44,741 nucleotides of DNA. Source: DATBLE01 sp038248655 (lineage in GTDB: Bacteria; Actinomycetota; Thermoleophilia; Gaiellales; Gaiellaceae). Of the stretch, positions 16,197-23,890 are shown one piece after another (the stretch's first letter is position 1; each line of letters opens with the position of its first letter). The position numbers and the translations under genes are program-made. The DNA lies in the NCBI GenBank assembly GCA_038248655.1, contig JBBRXG010000011.1, forward strand, positions 1 to 44,741. Direction: 5' to 3'. Below the pieces are notes generated by a model. That model was not told the origin of the DNA and did no database searches. It worked only from the letters and a program-made list of their open reading frames with translations.

Positions 16197-18032
16197 TCAC
16201 AGCATCGCCTCCATCGCCTCGGCGAGCTCCGACGAGGTGAAGGGAAGTCCGCGCACCCGGTTGTAGCCGGCGGCGTCGACGAGGAACTCGGCGCGCACGA
16301 GCTTCAGCAGCTGCCCGAGGTTCATCTCGGGCACCAGCACCCGGTCGTAGCTTTTGAGCACGTCGCCGAGGTTGCGCGGGAACGGGTTCAGGTACCGCAG
16401 ATGCGCCTGCGCCACCGTCCCGCCGTCGCGCCGCACCCTGCGTACCGCGGCGGTGATCGGGCCGAAGGTGCCGCCCCAGCCGAGAACGAGGAGCTTCGCG
16501 CCCTCCTGGTGGTCGACCTCGAGCTCGGGAATGTCGCCCGCGATCCCCGCGATCTTCTGCGCGCGCACGCGGACCATGTAGTCGTGGTTGTCCGGGTCGT
16601 ACGAGACGTTCCCGCTCCCGTCGGCCTTCTCGAGGCCGCCGATCCGGTGCTCGAGTCCGGGCGTCCCGGGCACGGCCCACGGACGAGCGAGCGTCTGCGG
16701 ATCGCGGAGGTAGGGCATGAAGTCGCCGTCCTGGTTCGGCCGATCGGCGAGGCCGACGGCGATCTCGGGGATCGCATCGGGATCGGGGATCAGCCACGGC
16801 TCCGAGCCGTTCGCCAGGTACGCGTCGGAGAGCATGAACACCGGCGTCCGGTACGTGATTGCGATGCGGCAAGCCTCGATCGTCGCGTCGAAGCAGTCGC
16901 CGGGCGTCGCGGCCGCGACCACCGGCACCGGCGACTCGGAGTTCCGTCCGAACATCACGTTCAAGAGATCGCCCTGCTCCGGCTTCGTCGGCATCCCCGT
17001 CGCGGGACCGGCGCGCTGGATGTCGAGGATGACGAGCGGCAGCTCGAGCGTGACCGCGAGCCCGATCGCCTCCTGCTTGAGCACGATGCCCGGACCGCTC
17101 GAGGTCGTGACGCCGAGCGAGCCGCCGAACGACGCGCCCAGCGCCGCCCCGACCGCGGCGATCTCGTCCTCCGCCTGGAACGTCCGGATCCCGAAATGCT
17201 TGTACCCGGCGACCTCCTCCAGGACCCCCGATGCCGGCGTGATCGGATACGCGCCGAGGAAGAGCGGCAACCCGCTCTTCACCGTCGCCGCAGCCAGCCC
17301 GAACGCGAGCGCCTGATTCCCGGTCACGTTCCGGTAGGTGCCGGGCGCCATCTGCGCCGGCGCGACCTCGTACTGGACGGCGAAGGACTCGGTCGTCTCC
17401 CCGAACGCATAGCCGGCCTGGAACGCGCGGATGTTCGCCTCCGCGATCTCCGGGCGCTGGTCGAACTTCTCGTGGATCTCGTCGATCGTCGTCTCGGTCG
17501 GGCGCGTGTACAGCCACGACATCAGCCCGAGCGCGAACATGTTCTTCGAGCGCTCGGCCTCGCGGCTCGTCACCCCGCTCTCCTTGACCGCCTCCTGCGT
17601 CATCGACGTGAGCGGGATCGCGTGCACCTGGTACTCGGCCAGCGACCCGTCCTCGAGCGGGTTCGACGAGTAGCCGGCCTTGTCGAGGTTCTTGTCGCTG
17701 AAGGCATCCGCGTTGACGATCAGCGTCCCGCCCTTCGGCAGGTCCTTGACGTTCGTCTTCAGCGCGGCCGGGTTCATCGCCACCAGCACGTTCGGCCGGT
17801 CGCCCGGCGTGAGGATGTCGTGATCGGCGAAGTGGATCTGGAAGCCGGAGACGCCGGGCAGCGAGCCGGCCGGCGCCCGGATCTCGGCCGGGAAGTCGGG
17901 CAACGTCGACAGGTCGTTCCCGAGCACCGCCGTCTCGCTCGTGAAGCGGGCCCCGGTCAGCTGCATTCCGTCGCCCGAGTCGCCGGCGAAGCGGATGATC
18001 ACCTGGTTGACGCGCTCGACCGCCTTGGCCAT
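16197..18032 (-). CDS. korA: 2-oxoacid:acceptor oxidoreductase, fused gamma-alpha subunit
   Basis: A 611-residue KorA in which the gamma domain (residues 1 to about 190, opening QVIIRFAGDSGDGMQLTG) is fused ahead of the alpha domain (from about 235: GNQALAFGLAAATVKSG, then GAYPITPASGVLEEVA). The alpha domain has ESxAV-like EDEIAAVGAALGASF and TTSSGPGIVLKQEAIGLAV, and a C-terminal transketolase-like domain (LLVLGWGGTFGPITAAVRR). With KorB it forms an oxygen-tolerant type 2-oxoglutarate dehydrogenase substitute of the TCA cycle. ATG 18032 is 6 bp after the end of the full methyltransferase frame. Confidence 0.93.
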   Translation of the reverse strand: MAKAVERVNQVIIRFAGDSGDGMQLTGARFTSETAVLGNDLSTLPDFPAEIRAPAGSLPGVSGFQIHFADHDILTPGDRPNVLVAMNPAALKTNVKDLPKGGTLIVNADAFSDKNLDKAGYSSNPLEDGSLAEYQVHAIPLTSMTQEAVKESGVTSREAERSKNMFALGLMSWLYTRPTETTIDEIHEKFDQRPEIAEANIRAFQAGYAFGETTESFAVQYEVAPAQMAPGTYRNVTGNQALAFGLAAATVKSGLPLFLGAYPITPASGVLEEVAGYKHFGIRTFQAEDEIAAVGAALGASFGGSLGVTTSSGPGIVLKQEAIGLAVTLELPLVILDIQRAGPATGMPTKPEQGDLLNVMFGRNSESPVPVVAAATPGDCFDATIEACRIAITYRTPVFMLSDAYLANGSEPWLIPDPDAIPEIAVGLADRPNQDGDFMPYLRDPQTLARPWAVPGTPGLEHRIGGLEKADGSGNVSYDPDNHDYMVRVRAQKIAGIAGDIPELEVDHQEGAKLLVLGWGGTFGPITAAVRRVRRDGGTVAQAHLRYLNPFPRNLGDVLKSYDRVLVPEMNLGQLLKLVRAEFLVDAAGYNRVRGLPFTSSELAEAMEAML

Positions 18033-18038
18033 CCGCTG

Positions 18039-18923
18039 CTAGGTATAGCGCAAGCTCTTCTCCGCCCGGAGGTAAGCGACGGCGGAGCGGCCGACGAGGT
18101 TCCCCGCTGCGAGCTGCTCCCCGAGGTAATCGAGCAGCCGGGCACGCTCGGCCTCGTCGAGCTCGGCCTCGAGTACCTCGCGGAACGTCGGCGCGTTCGG
18201 GTTCGGCGCGGTGTCCAGCAGGCAGTCGAGCGGCGGCGGCTCCTCGCCCCAGAGGCGGCCGCGCTCGATCCGCGCCTAGAGCTGGAGCTCGAGTCGCTCG
18301 AACCCGACCTCGTGGGCGAGCTCGAGCAAGTCTCGCTCGTCGAAGTCGACCATCGGCGTCTCGTCGGCGGCCATCGCCCGCCAGCGGCTCCACACGCGGC
18401 TCGCCAGCGGCCGGAGCTCGCCCATCTGGACGCCCAGGAAGACGCCCTCGGGCTCCGGATACGTGAAGCGGTTGATCGGCTCGAAGATCGAGAGCCGGCC
18501 GCCTGGCCTGAGCACGCGGAAGAACTCCGCGAACGCGCGCCGCTTGCCGGCCACGTAGATCAGCACCGAGCGGGTGGTGACGACGTCGACCGAGCCGTCC
18601 GCCACCGGAGCCAGGTCCTCCGCCGCCGCGTGCACGAACTCCGCACGGGGCTCGTCCGCCGCGAGCTCGCGCGCGACGTCGAGCAGGTCCTGCGAGACGT
18701 CGCTGAAGATCACTCGCGCAGCGCCTCGCTGCAGCGCGCCGAAGGCGATCAGCCCGTCGCCGCAGCCGACGTCGAGCACGGTGTCGTCCGGGCGCAGGTC
18801 GGCCCGCTCCAGCACGCGGTCCCGCACGGGGGCAAGCTGCGCGAGCATCCGCTTCGCCGCCATGGGGTCGCCGCCGAAGCGGCGACGGAGGATCCACTCG
18901 GCCCAGCGGTCGCGCTCCGTCAA
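18039..18923 (-). pseudogene. Class I SAM methyltransferase interrupted by an in-frame TAG
   Basis: Starts with TTG at 18923, overlapping the VOC stop (TTGA). The SAM-binding core is intact: DDTVLDVGCGDGLIAFGAL, VIFSDVSQDLLDVAREL, and the later FFRVLRPGGRLSIFEPINR. Codon 216 is TAG (18276-18278) after GFERLELQL. The same frame then continues for 78 codons as clear coding sequence (ARIERGRLWGEEPPPLDCLL, then DTAPNPNAPTFREVLEAEL and SAVAYLRAEKSLRYT) to TAG 18039-18041, 6 bp before korA. A GAG to TAG change would account for it (inference). As written the protein keeps its catalytic core but loses its C-terminal domain, so partial function is possible. Confidence 0.8.
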
Positions 18924-19381
18924 CCGGCCGCCGCAAGCAGGCCCTGCAGGTCGAGCGGGGCGGTGCTCATCTCGTTCGGCCACTGCTCGCGCGGCCGGTC
19001 GCAGTAGAGCTCGACCCCGTTCCCGTCGGGGTCGCGCAGGTAGATCGCCTCGCTGACGCCGTGGTCGGAGGCGCCGTCGAGCGCGACGCCGGCGTCGAGT
19101 ACGCGCCGGACCGCTTCCGCGAGCGCACGCCGATCGGGGAACCGGACGGCGACGTGGTAGAGGCCGGTCGTGCCCGGCGGAGGGGGCGAGCCGCCGAGGC
19201 TCTCCCACGTGTTCAGCCCGATGTGGTGGTGGTAGCCGCCCGCGGAGAGGAACGCGGCCTGATCGCCGTACCGATGGGTGACGTCGAAGCCGAGCACGCC
19301 GTGCCAGAACGCGAGGGCGCGCTCGATATCCGCCACCTTCAGGTGCACGTGACCGATGTCCGTCCGAGGGTCGATCGCCAC
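18920..19381 (-). CDS. VOC-family dioxygenase/glyoxalase-like protein
   Basis: A 153-residue vicinal-oxygen-chelate protein with two beta-alpha-beta-beta-beta modules. Metal-ligand candidates are His11 (DIGHVHLKVAD), the histidine of GLYHVAVRFPD and the glutamate of DPDGNGVELYCDRP. YGDQAAFLSAGGYHHHIGLN is characteristic of the catechol-2,3-dioxygenase-like CatE subgroup. The substrate is unknown. GTG start at 19381, 54 bp from the divergent DUF1326 gene. It heads the run VOC, methyltransferase, korA, small protein, korB. Confidence 0.88.
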   Translation of the reverse strand: MAIDPRTDIGHVHLKVADIERALAFWHGVLGFDVTHRYGDQAAFLSAGGYHHHIGLNTWESLGGSPPPPGTTGLYHVAVRFPDRRALAEAVRRVLDAGVALDGASDHGVSEAIYLRDPDGNGVELYCDRPREQWPNEMSTAPLDLQGLLAAAG

Positions 19382-19435
19382 CGAGGCATGGTACGGTCCG
19401 CCTCACTCGCGGGGTCAGCCGACAAGGAGGCTCAC

Positions 19436-20038
19436 ATGGCCTGGCACGTGAACGGAACCTACTTCGAGAACTGCTCCTGCGACTCGGTGTGTCCGTGCAC
19501 GACCTCGGTCCTGACGCGGCCGGCCGACACCGATCGCTGCCTGCTGGTGCTCGCCTTCCACGTCGACGACGGCGACGTCGACGGCGTCGACGTGAGCGGG
19601 CTCAGCCTGGCGATGGTCGCAGACACGCCGAAGCTGATGATCGACGGCAACTGGCGGGTCGGCGTTCTGGTTGACGAGCGGGCCTCGCCGGAGCAGGCGG
19701 AGGCGCTCGGCGGCGTCTTCTCGGGGCAGCTCGGCGGCCCGATGGCCGCCCTGTCGCCGCTGATCGGCGAGATGATGGGGATGGAGCAGGCGCCGATCGA
19801 CTACGTCGGCGACGGAACCCGCCATGCGGTCAAGGTCGGAGACGTGGTCGACATCGAGATCGAGGACGAGGTGCACGAGGGGATGACCGAGCCGGCGAAG
19901 CTCACCAACATCCCGCTCCCCTGGAACACGACGGTCACGATCGCCCAGGCGACGCGCGCGCGGGTCTCGGCGTTCGGACTCGAGTTCGACAACACGGGCA
20001 AGAACGGGCACGCGGCGCCTTTCTCCTGGGCGGTGTGA
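19436..20038 (+). CDS. DUF1326 domain protein, first of a tandem pair
   Basis: A 200-residue DUF1326 protein with the N-terminal cysteine cluster Cys13, Cys15, Cys19, Cys21 (YFENCSCDSVCPC), followed by VDGVDVSGLSLAMVADTPKLMIDG, here VSGLSLAMVADTP, and NWRVGVLVDERASPEQ, all family features shared with the gene at 182-799. A strong AAGGAGG lies 5 nt before the ATG. It overlaps the second DUF1326 gene by 4 bp. Function unknown; the conserved cysteines suggest metal binding. Confidence 0.88.
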   Translation: MAWHVNGTYFENCSCDSVCPCTTSVLTRPADTDRCLLVLAFHVDDGDVDGVDVSGLSLAMVADTPKLMIDGNWRVGVLVDERASPEQAEALGGVFSGQLGGPMAALSPLIGEMMGMEQAPIDYVGDGTRHAVKVGDVVDIEIEDEVHEGMTEPAKLTNIPLPWNTTVTIAQATRARVSAFGLEFDNTGKNGHAAPFSWAV

Positions 20039-20667
20039 CCGCCTGGCGGATCGCGGGCGACTACTTCGAGTCGTGCAACTGCGACGCGATCTGCCCGTGC
20101 CGCTCGGTCGGCGGCAGGCCGGGCGGGCGGTCCACGCACGGCGTCTGCTTCGGCGTCCTCTCGTGGCTCGTCAGCGAAGGGGAGGCGGACGGCGTCGACC
20201 TGAGCGGGCTCGCCGCCACCTTCACGATCGGCTACGACGACGACGAGCCCGGCTCGCCCTGGCGCTTCGTCGTGCACGTCGACGAGCGTGGAGACGAGTG
20301 GCAACGCGACCTCCTGGCCGCGATCCTGACCGGGCGGCTCGGGGGCGACGACGTCCTCCGGCTTCCCTGGGTCCGCAAGCCGAGCGAGCTCCTCGACGTC
20401 CGCGTCGGTCCGATCGAGATCCGGCACGGTCAGGACGGGCACGAGCTTCGGGTCGGCCCGGCGATCGAGCTGACCGCCGCGCGAGCGGTGGAGACCGACG
20501 AGCGCGTGACGTGCGTCATCCCCGGGCATCACGTCCCCGGCCGGGAGCTCTACGCCGACCGGCTCGCGGTCGAGGACGATCCGTACTCCTGGGAGCTCGC
20601 CGGCAACTGCGCCTTCGTCAGCACCTTCTCGTACACGAGCGCACCGGCCAGCCACCAGAGACAGTAG
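20035..20667 (+). CDS. DUF1326 domain protein, second of a tandem pair
   Basis: A 210-residue DUF1326 protein starting with GTG overlapping the upstream stop (GTGA). The cysteine cluster is Cys14, Cys16, Cys20, Cys22 (YFESCNCDAICPC); Cys38 follows in GVCFGVLSW. FVVHVDERGDEWQRDLLAAILTG matches the family's VDERG/EQ segment. The C-terminal 40 residues overlap the convergent O-antigen-ligase-like gene by 118 bp, but both frames look protein-like there. The pair differs enough from one another to suggest an obligate heteromeric partner rather than a recent duplicate; that is inference. Confidence 0.88.
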   Translation: MTAWRIAGDYFESCNCDAICPCRSVGGRPGGRSTHGVCFGVLSWLVSEGEADGVDLSGLAATFTIGYDDDEPGSPWRFVVHVDERGDEWQRDLLAAILTGRLGGDDVLRLPWVRKPSELLDVRVGPIEIRHGQDGHELRVGPAIELTAARAVETDERVTCVIPGHHVPGRELYADRLAVEDDPYSWELAGNCAFVSTFSYTSAPASHQRQ

Positions 20668-22025
20668 GCGAGCCACGGAACGCCGATCACGTCGGTCTGC
20701 ACGGCGAGGGCGAGCACGGCTGCGAGCGCGGCTGCGATCGACGCCGCGGCGCGGTCGCCGCGCCGGCCCGCGCGGACGAGGCCGGCCAGGAGCAGCGCGC
20801 TCCAGGCGATGAAGGCGAGGGCCCCGGCGAGCCCGGTCTCGACGCCGAGCTCCGTGTAGTTCGACTCGCCCGCCTCGGGCGTCACCCCGAAGCGCTGCGC
20901 GGTCGTCCCCGCGTTGCCCAGCCCGTAGCCCTGGGGGTCGCGGAAGACGGTCTCGATCCCGTCTCGGAGGCTGTCCAGATGGCTGCGGATGGATGGCTCG
21001 CCGAGGCTGACCGTGCCGTCCAGCCCGCTTCCCTTCGGAAGCGGGCCTTTCGCCTTCGCCTGTGCCTCCTGGTAGGGGAGGTCGGAGGCGAACCAGTGGG
21101 TGCGCGGCGCGATCGTGTGGAAGATCGCGGCGAAGCCGAACCCGACGGCGACGACCACGACGGCCGTCGGCACGGGCCACAGGCGGCGCCGGGCAGCGGC
21201 GAGCACGACGAGGCCGACCGCGAGCGCGACGATCGACGAGCGCGAGAACGTCCACAGCAGTCCGGCGCCGCACACGACCGCCAGCGCGCCGGCGAGCCGC
21301 CGGCGCCTGCGCACCGTCGCGAGGACGAGCAGGGCGACGAGGAGCATGTACGCGGTCGCGAGCGGCGACACGAAGGTCGAGACGAGCCGCCGGAACAGCC
21401 CGTCGCTCGTGTTGAAGGCGAAGTTCTCCGGCAGGCCGGCGGGACCGTGGTAGTCGTAGCCGAGCTCGCGGTGGAAGTAGCCGACGGCGCCGGAGTGCCG
21501 CCACCACTCGATCGGCACCGCGTAGACCTCGATCAGGCCCCACACGGCGACGAGGGCGGCGGCGGCGGGGATCGTCCAGCGCAGCCGCCTGACGTCGACG
21601 GCAACGGCACGCCCGAGGAAATAGGCGGCGACGATCACCAGGTCGTGACGGATTCCGTAGGCGATCGCCTTCGCGCCGGCGTCCCCGCCGAGGGCGCCCT
21701 GCGGCAGGACGGCGTAGAGGAGGACGAGGGCGGCGAAGGCGAGCGCGAGCCAGTCGACCGGCGCCGGCGTGAACGGCAACGCCCGGCTGCGGGCAGCCCC
21801 GACGGCGACCGAGGCGAGCGCGGTCGCGAGCAGAATCTCCTTCCACGCCTGGATCGCGTCGAGCGCGCCGCCGCGCACGCCGCCTCCGTAGAGGAGCGAC
21901 ATGACGATGTTGTGCAGCGGCAGGCCGAGGACGAAGAGGACGAGCGCCACGGCCGGCCGCCTCCAGATCGCGGCGACCGCGACTGCCAGCAGAACGCCGT
22001 AGACGGCGAGTGCGGCCGCCGTCAT
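20550..22025 (-). CDS. O-antigen ligase/polymerase-like membrane protein
   Basis: A 491-residue polytopic protein with about eleven hydrophobic segments and a large central soluble loop (FHTIAPRTHWFASDLPYQEA through DSLRDGIETVFRDPQGYGLG). The motif GYGLGNAGTTAQRFG followed by ESNYTELGVETGLAGALAF is the hallmark of the Wzy_C / O-antigen ligase family, which polymerises or transfers surface glycans. ATG 22025 was chosen because it follows the 139-nt conserved spacer and begins the first membrane helix; the frame is open to 22139 but that part is the repeat element. No glycan cluster surrounds it apart from the methyltransferase upstream. Confidence 0.82.
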   Translation of the reverse strand: MTAAALAVYGVLLAVAVAAIWRRPAVALVLFVLGLPLHNIVMSLLYGGGVRGGALDAIQAWKEILLATALASVAVGAARSRALPFTPAPVDWLALAFAALVLLYAVLPQGALGGDAGAKAIAYGIRHDLVIVAAYFLGRAVAVDVRRLRWTIPAAAALVAVWGLIEVYAVPIEWWRHSGAVGYFHRELGYDYHGPAGLPENFAFNTSDGLFRRLVSTFVSPLATAYMLLVALLVLATVRRRRRLAGALAVVCGAGLLWTFSRSSIVALAVGLVVLAAARRRLWPVPTAVVVVAVGFGFAAIFHTIAPRTHWFASDLPYQEAQAKAKGPLPKGSGLDGTVSLGEPSIRSHLDSLRDGIETVFRDPQGYGLGNAGTTAQRFGVTPEAGESNYTELGVETGLAGALAFIAWSALLLAGLVRAGRRGDRAAASIAAALAAVLALAVQTDVIGVPWLAYCLWWLAGALVYEKVLTKAQLPASSQEYGSSSTASRSA

Positions 22026-22164
22026 CGGCCGGTTCCCGGCCGAAGACCGGGGAGAGGGCCGGAGGGAACCGGAAGGTTCCCCCGGAGCTGATGGTCTCGG
22101 GAAGAAGGGGGGTCGTGGGGGAAACATGGTTCCCCCCACGGGAGCGAGCCGACGGCGAGCGGCG
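22026..22164 (-). repeat. 139-nt structured spacer element, copy 1
   Basis: Fills exactly the gap between the TGA of the methyltransferase (22165) and the ATG of the O-antigen-ligase-like gene (22025), reading on the minus strand. It aligns along its length with the 139-nt spacer at 25449-25587. Hairpin 1 (22117-22137) has arms of 9 bp round a CAT loop, including one G-T wobble; hairpin 2 is centred on 22064-22081 (GGGAACC, GGTTCCC arms); hairpin 3 (TCGGCCGG, GAA loop, CCGGCCGA) ends on the A of the start codon. No Shine-Dalgarno sequence is seen. Role unknown. Confidence 0.8.
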
Positions 22165-22821
22165 TCATCCGCGGGCGAGCCGCAGGAAGCGGTCGCGACA
22201 CGAGCGGTAGGCGGAAGGCCCCTCGTCCTCGGCGACGACTCTCAGCCCGGCGGGGGCGAGCGCCTCGTCGAGCTCTCGAGGGGTGAGACGGTAGCCGCGG
22301 AAGGCCGCCGCGCGGTCGGGCCGCCGGGCGAGGTGGACGAGCGGCGTGCGAAGCGCCCGCCGCGCCCGGCCGACCGCTCCCTCGAGCACCGGGATCTGGA
22401 CAAGCGCCTCCCCGCCGGGCGCGAGCACGCGCGCGAACTCACGCAGATAGGTACGGACGACGCGCGCCGAAGGGAGGTGCTGCAAGACGAGGTAACAGAC
22501 CAGGACATCCGCCGTCCCGGGCTCGACTCCGTCCAGCCCGTCTCCCGAGACGAGCTCGAACCGGACGTTCGCCGCGCCCACGTTCGCCCGCGCCTGCTCG
22601 AGCATCGCGGGAGAGACGTCGAGGGCGATCACCCGGCAGAAGCGCTCCGCCAGCACCCCGGTCATCCGCCCGGGACCGCAGCCGACCTCGACGCAGGTAC
22701 CGCCGCGGAACTCTCGGCCGAGCCGGCCGAACAGCCCCTCGAGCTCCGCCGCGCCGGTGGCGGGGTCGCCGACGTACACCGCGGTCTCACCCGCGGCGAG
22801 AGCGTCCCACGTTCGGCGCAT
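22165..22821 (-). CDS. Class I SAM-dependent methyltransferase
   Basis: A 218-residue methyltransferase. The SAM site is CVEVGCGPGRMTGVLAERF with the acidic end of strand 2 in VIALDVSPAMLEQARANVG, and the core continues DVLVCYLVLQHLPSARVVRT and FARVLAPGGEALVQIPV. The acceptor is unknown. ATG 22821 (MRRTWDALAAGETAVYVGDP) fits the domain length; the longer open frame upstream is shadow coding of the alkA region. It probably forms an operon with the O-antigen-ligase-like gene, joined by the 139-nt element. Confidence 0.87.
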   Translation of the reverse strand: MRRTWDALAAGETAVYVGDPATGAAELEGLFGRLGREFRGGTCVEVGCGPGRMTGVLAERFCRVIALDVSPAMLEQARANVGAANVRFELVSGDGLDGVEPGTADVLVCYLVLQHLPSARVVRTYLREFARVLAPGGEALVQIPVLEGAVGRARRALRTPLVHLARRPDRAAAFRGYRLTPRELDEALAPAGLRVVAEDEGPSAYRSCRDRFLRLARG

Positions 22822-22895
22822 CTCCAACCTCGGCAGAGGGTAGCCCGCCGCCCCGGCTGACCCTGTGGAGGACTCGTTACGCAACCGTTCCACTT

Positions 22896-22912
22896 CCAGT
22901 CTCAGAGACTGG
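22896..22912. promoter_or_regulatory. 17-bp palindrome in a divergent intergenic region
   Basis: CCAGTCTC, one A, then GAGACTGG: a perfect 8-bp inverted repeat in the 232-bp gap between the divergent methyltransferase and alkA-like genes. It could be an operator serving either gene. The rest of this gap holds a copy of the 50-bp repeat and the alkA promoter. Confidence 0.4.
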
Positions 22913-22983
22913 GTGGCAAAGGCAACAAGGACTGCCACGGCGGTTCCGCCCCCGGGGCCGGCGGCCGGTGGTTGTCCACAACC

Positions 22984-23033
22984 CGTGCCTGGCACTCGAC
23001 CCGTGACAGAACTGGAACTTCTCGTCCGCAGGA
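22984..23033 (+). repeat. Single diverged copy of the 50-bp GTGCCTGGCAC repeat
   Basis: Begins with the palindrome GTGCCTGGCAC (22985-22995) and continues GTGACAGAA and CTTCTCGTCC, matching the order and spacing of the three tandem units at 31246-31395. It lies directly upstream of, and partly within, the alkA-like promoter. Confidence 0.65.
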
Positions 23034-23047
23034 CCCGCCAGTATCCT
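23019..23047 (+). promoter_or_regulatory. Putative promoter of the alkA-like gene
   Basis: TTCTCG (23019-23024), a 17-bp spacer and TATCCT (23042-23047) precede the ATG at 23054 by only 6 nt, which would make the transcript leaderless. The -35 box is part of the 50-bp repeat copy. Read by eye from the vegetative sigma consensus. Confidence 0.4.
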
Positions 23048-23053
23048 CGCTCC

Positions 23054-23890
23054 ATGGTCGCCGCCGACCTCCGCCCCCAGGGGCCGTACTCGCTGGCGCT
23101 CTCGGCACGAGGGGCGACCGACGCGACGCGCCACTTCCGCGACGGGGCCCTGACCGCGCGCCTACCCGCCGGGCGCGGGGTCGCCTGGCAGCAGCCGGAC
23201 GGAATCGTCCGATTGCGGGCGACGGGCGAGGAGGCGCTCGAGCAGCTCCGCTTCTGCCTCGGGCTCGACGATGACCACACGCCGTTCGTGCTCCGCTTCC
23301 AGCGCGACCCGCTCCTCGGCGAAACGGTCCGCCGGCTACGCGGACTGCGGCCGATGCGGCTCGCAACGGTTGCGCACGCTCTGCTCCGGGCGCTCTGCGG
23401 CCAGCTGATCCTGGCGAGCGAGGCGCGGGCGATGGAGCGGCGGATCGTCCGCGCCGCGACGTCGGAGGAAGACCGTCTCCACGCTCCGCCGACCACCGCA
23501 GATCTCGGGCGGTTCTCGCCCGCCGAGCTCCGCCGGCTGGGGCTGCACGCGCGGCGGGGAGCGACGCTCGCGCGGCTCTGCCGGACGCTCGAGCTCGAGC
23601 GTCTGAAGGAACAGACGACCGCCGCAGTCGCCGACCGCCTCGAGCGCGAGCGTGGGCTCGGGCCCTGGTCGGTCGGAGTCGTCTGCCTCGAGGGGCTCGG
23701 TCGTTTCGAGCGCGGGCTGGAAGGCGATCTCGGCCTGGTCAAGCTCCTCGGCGCCATGCGCGGCCGCCGCGTCGAGGGCTGGGAGACCGCCGAGCTGCTC
23801 GAGCCGTACGGCGAGTGGGCGGGACTGGCGAGCGTGTACCTGCTCGCGGGCTACTCGCGGGGGCTCGTGCCCATCGCCGCCGCTGCGTGA
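23054..23890 (+). CDS. DNA-3-methyladenine glycosylase II-like (AlkA/HhH-GPD)
   Basis: A 278-residue protein of AlkA-like size. The C-terminal half carries the helix-hairpin-helix region (LERERGLGPWSVGVVCLEGL) followed by the acidic residue expected for catalysis in RGLEGDLGLVKLLG, and upstream LATVAHALLRALCGQLILASEARAMERRI is the usual core helix bundle, here read as ALLRALCGQLILASEARAM. It removes alkylated bases in base excision repair if the family role holds. The hairpin lacks the textbook LPGIG spelling, so substrate range may differ. It overlaps the next gene by 4 bp (GTGA). Confidence 0.82.
   Translation: MVAADLRPQGPYSLALSARGATDATRHFRDGALTARLPAGRGVAWQQPDGIVRLRATGEEALEQLRFCLGLDDDHTPFVLRFQRDPLLGETVRRLRGLRPMRLATVAHALLRALCGQLILASEARAMERRIVRAATSEEDRLHAPPTTADLGRFSPAELRRLGLHARRGATLARLCRTLELERLKEQTTAAVADRLERERGLGPWSVGVVCLEGLGRFERGLEGDLGLVKLLGAMRGRRVEGWETAELLEPYGEWAGLASVYLLAGYSRGLVPIAAAA

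Noticed and set aside
8013..18278. Amber codon recoding (for example pyrrolysine) as the cause of the two in-frame TAGs
   Set aside because: TAG is the ordinary terminator of many genes in the window (MOSC, MFS, MsrA, korB, CtaA, peptide), so general reassignment is excluded; local readthrough cannot be excluded but has no support.
16107..19007. A 966-codon plus-strand open frame opposite korA and its neighbours, and similar long arginine-rich frames elsewhere
   Set aside because: Very high GC makes antisense frames long; residue composition is R/A/P/G-rich with no motifs, and the opposite strand holds well-recognised proteins.
22026..22139. Extended N-terminus of the O-antigen-ligase-like protein (start at 22139)
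   Set aside because: The extra 38 residues are a proline/arginine-rich translation of the 139-nt element, which is also read before pgl.
22865..23053. N-terminal extension of the alkA-like protein back to 22865
   Set aside because: The added residues cover an operator-like palindrome, a repeat and the likely promoter; homology starts near the ATG at 23054.
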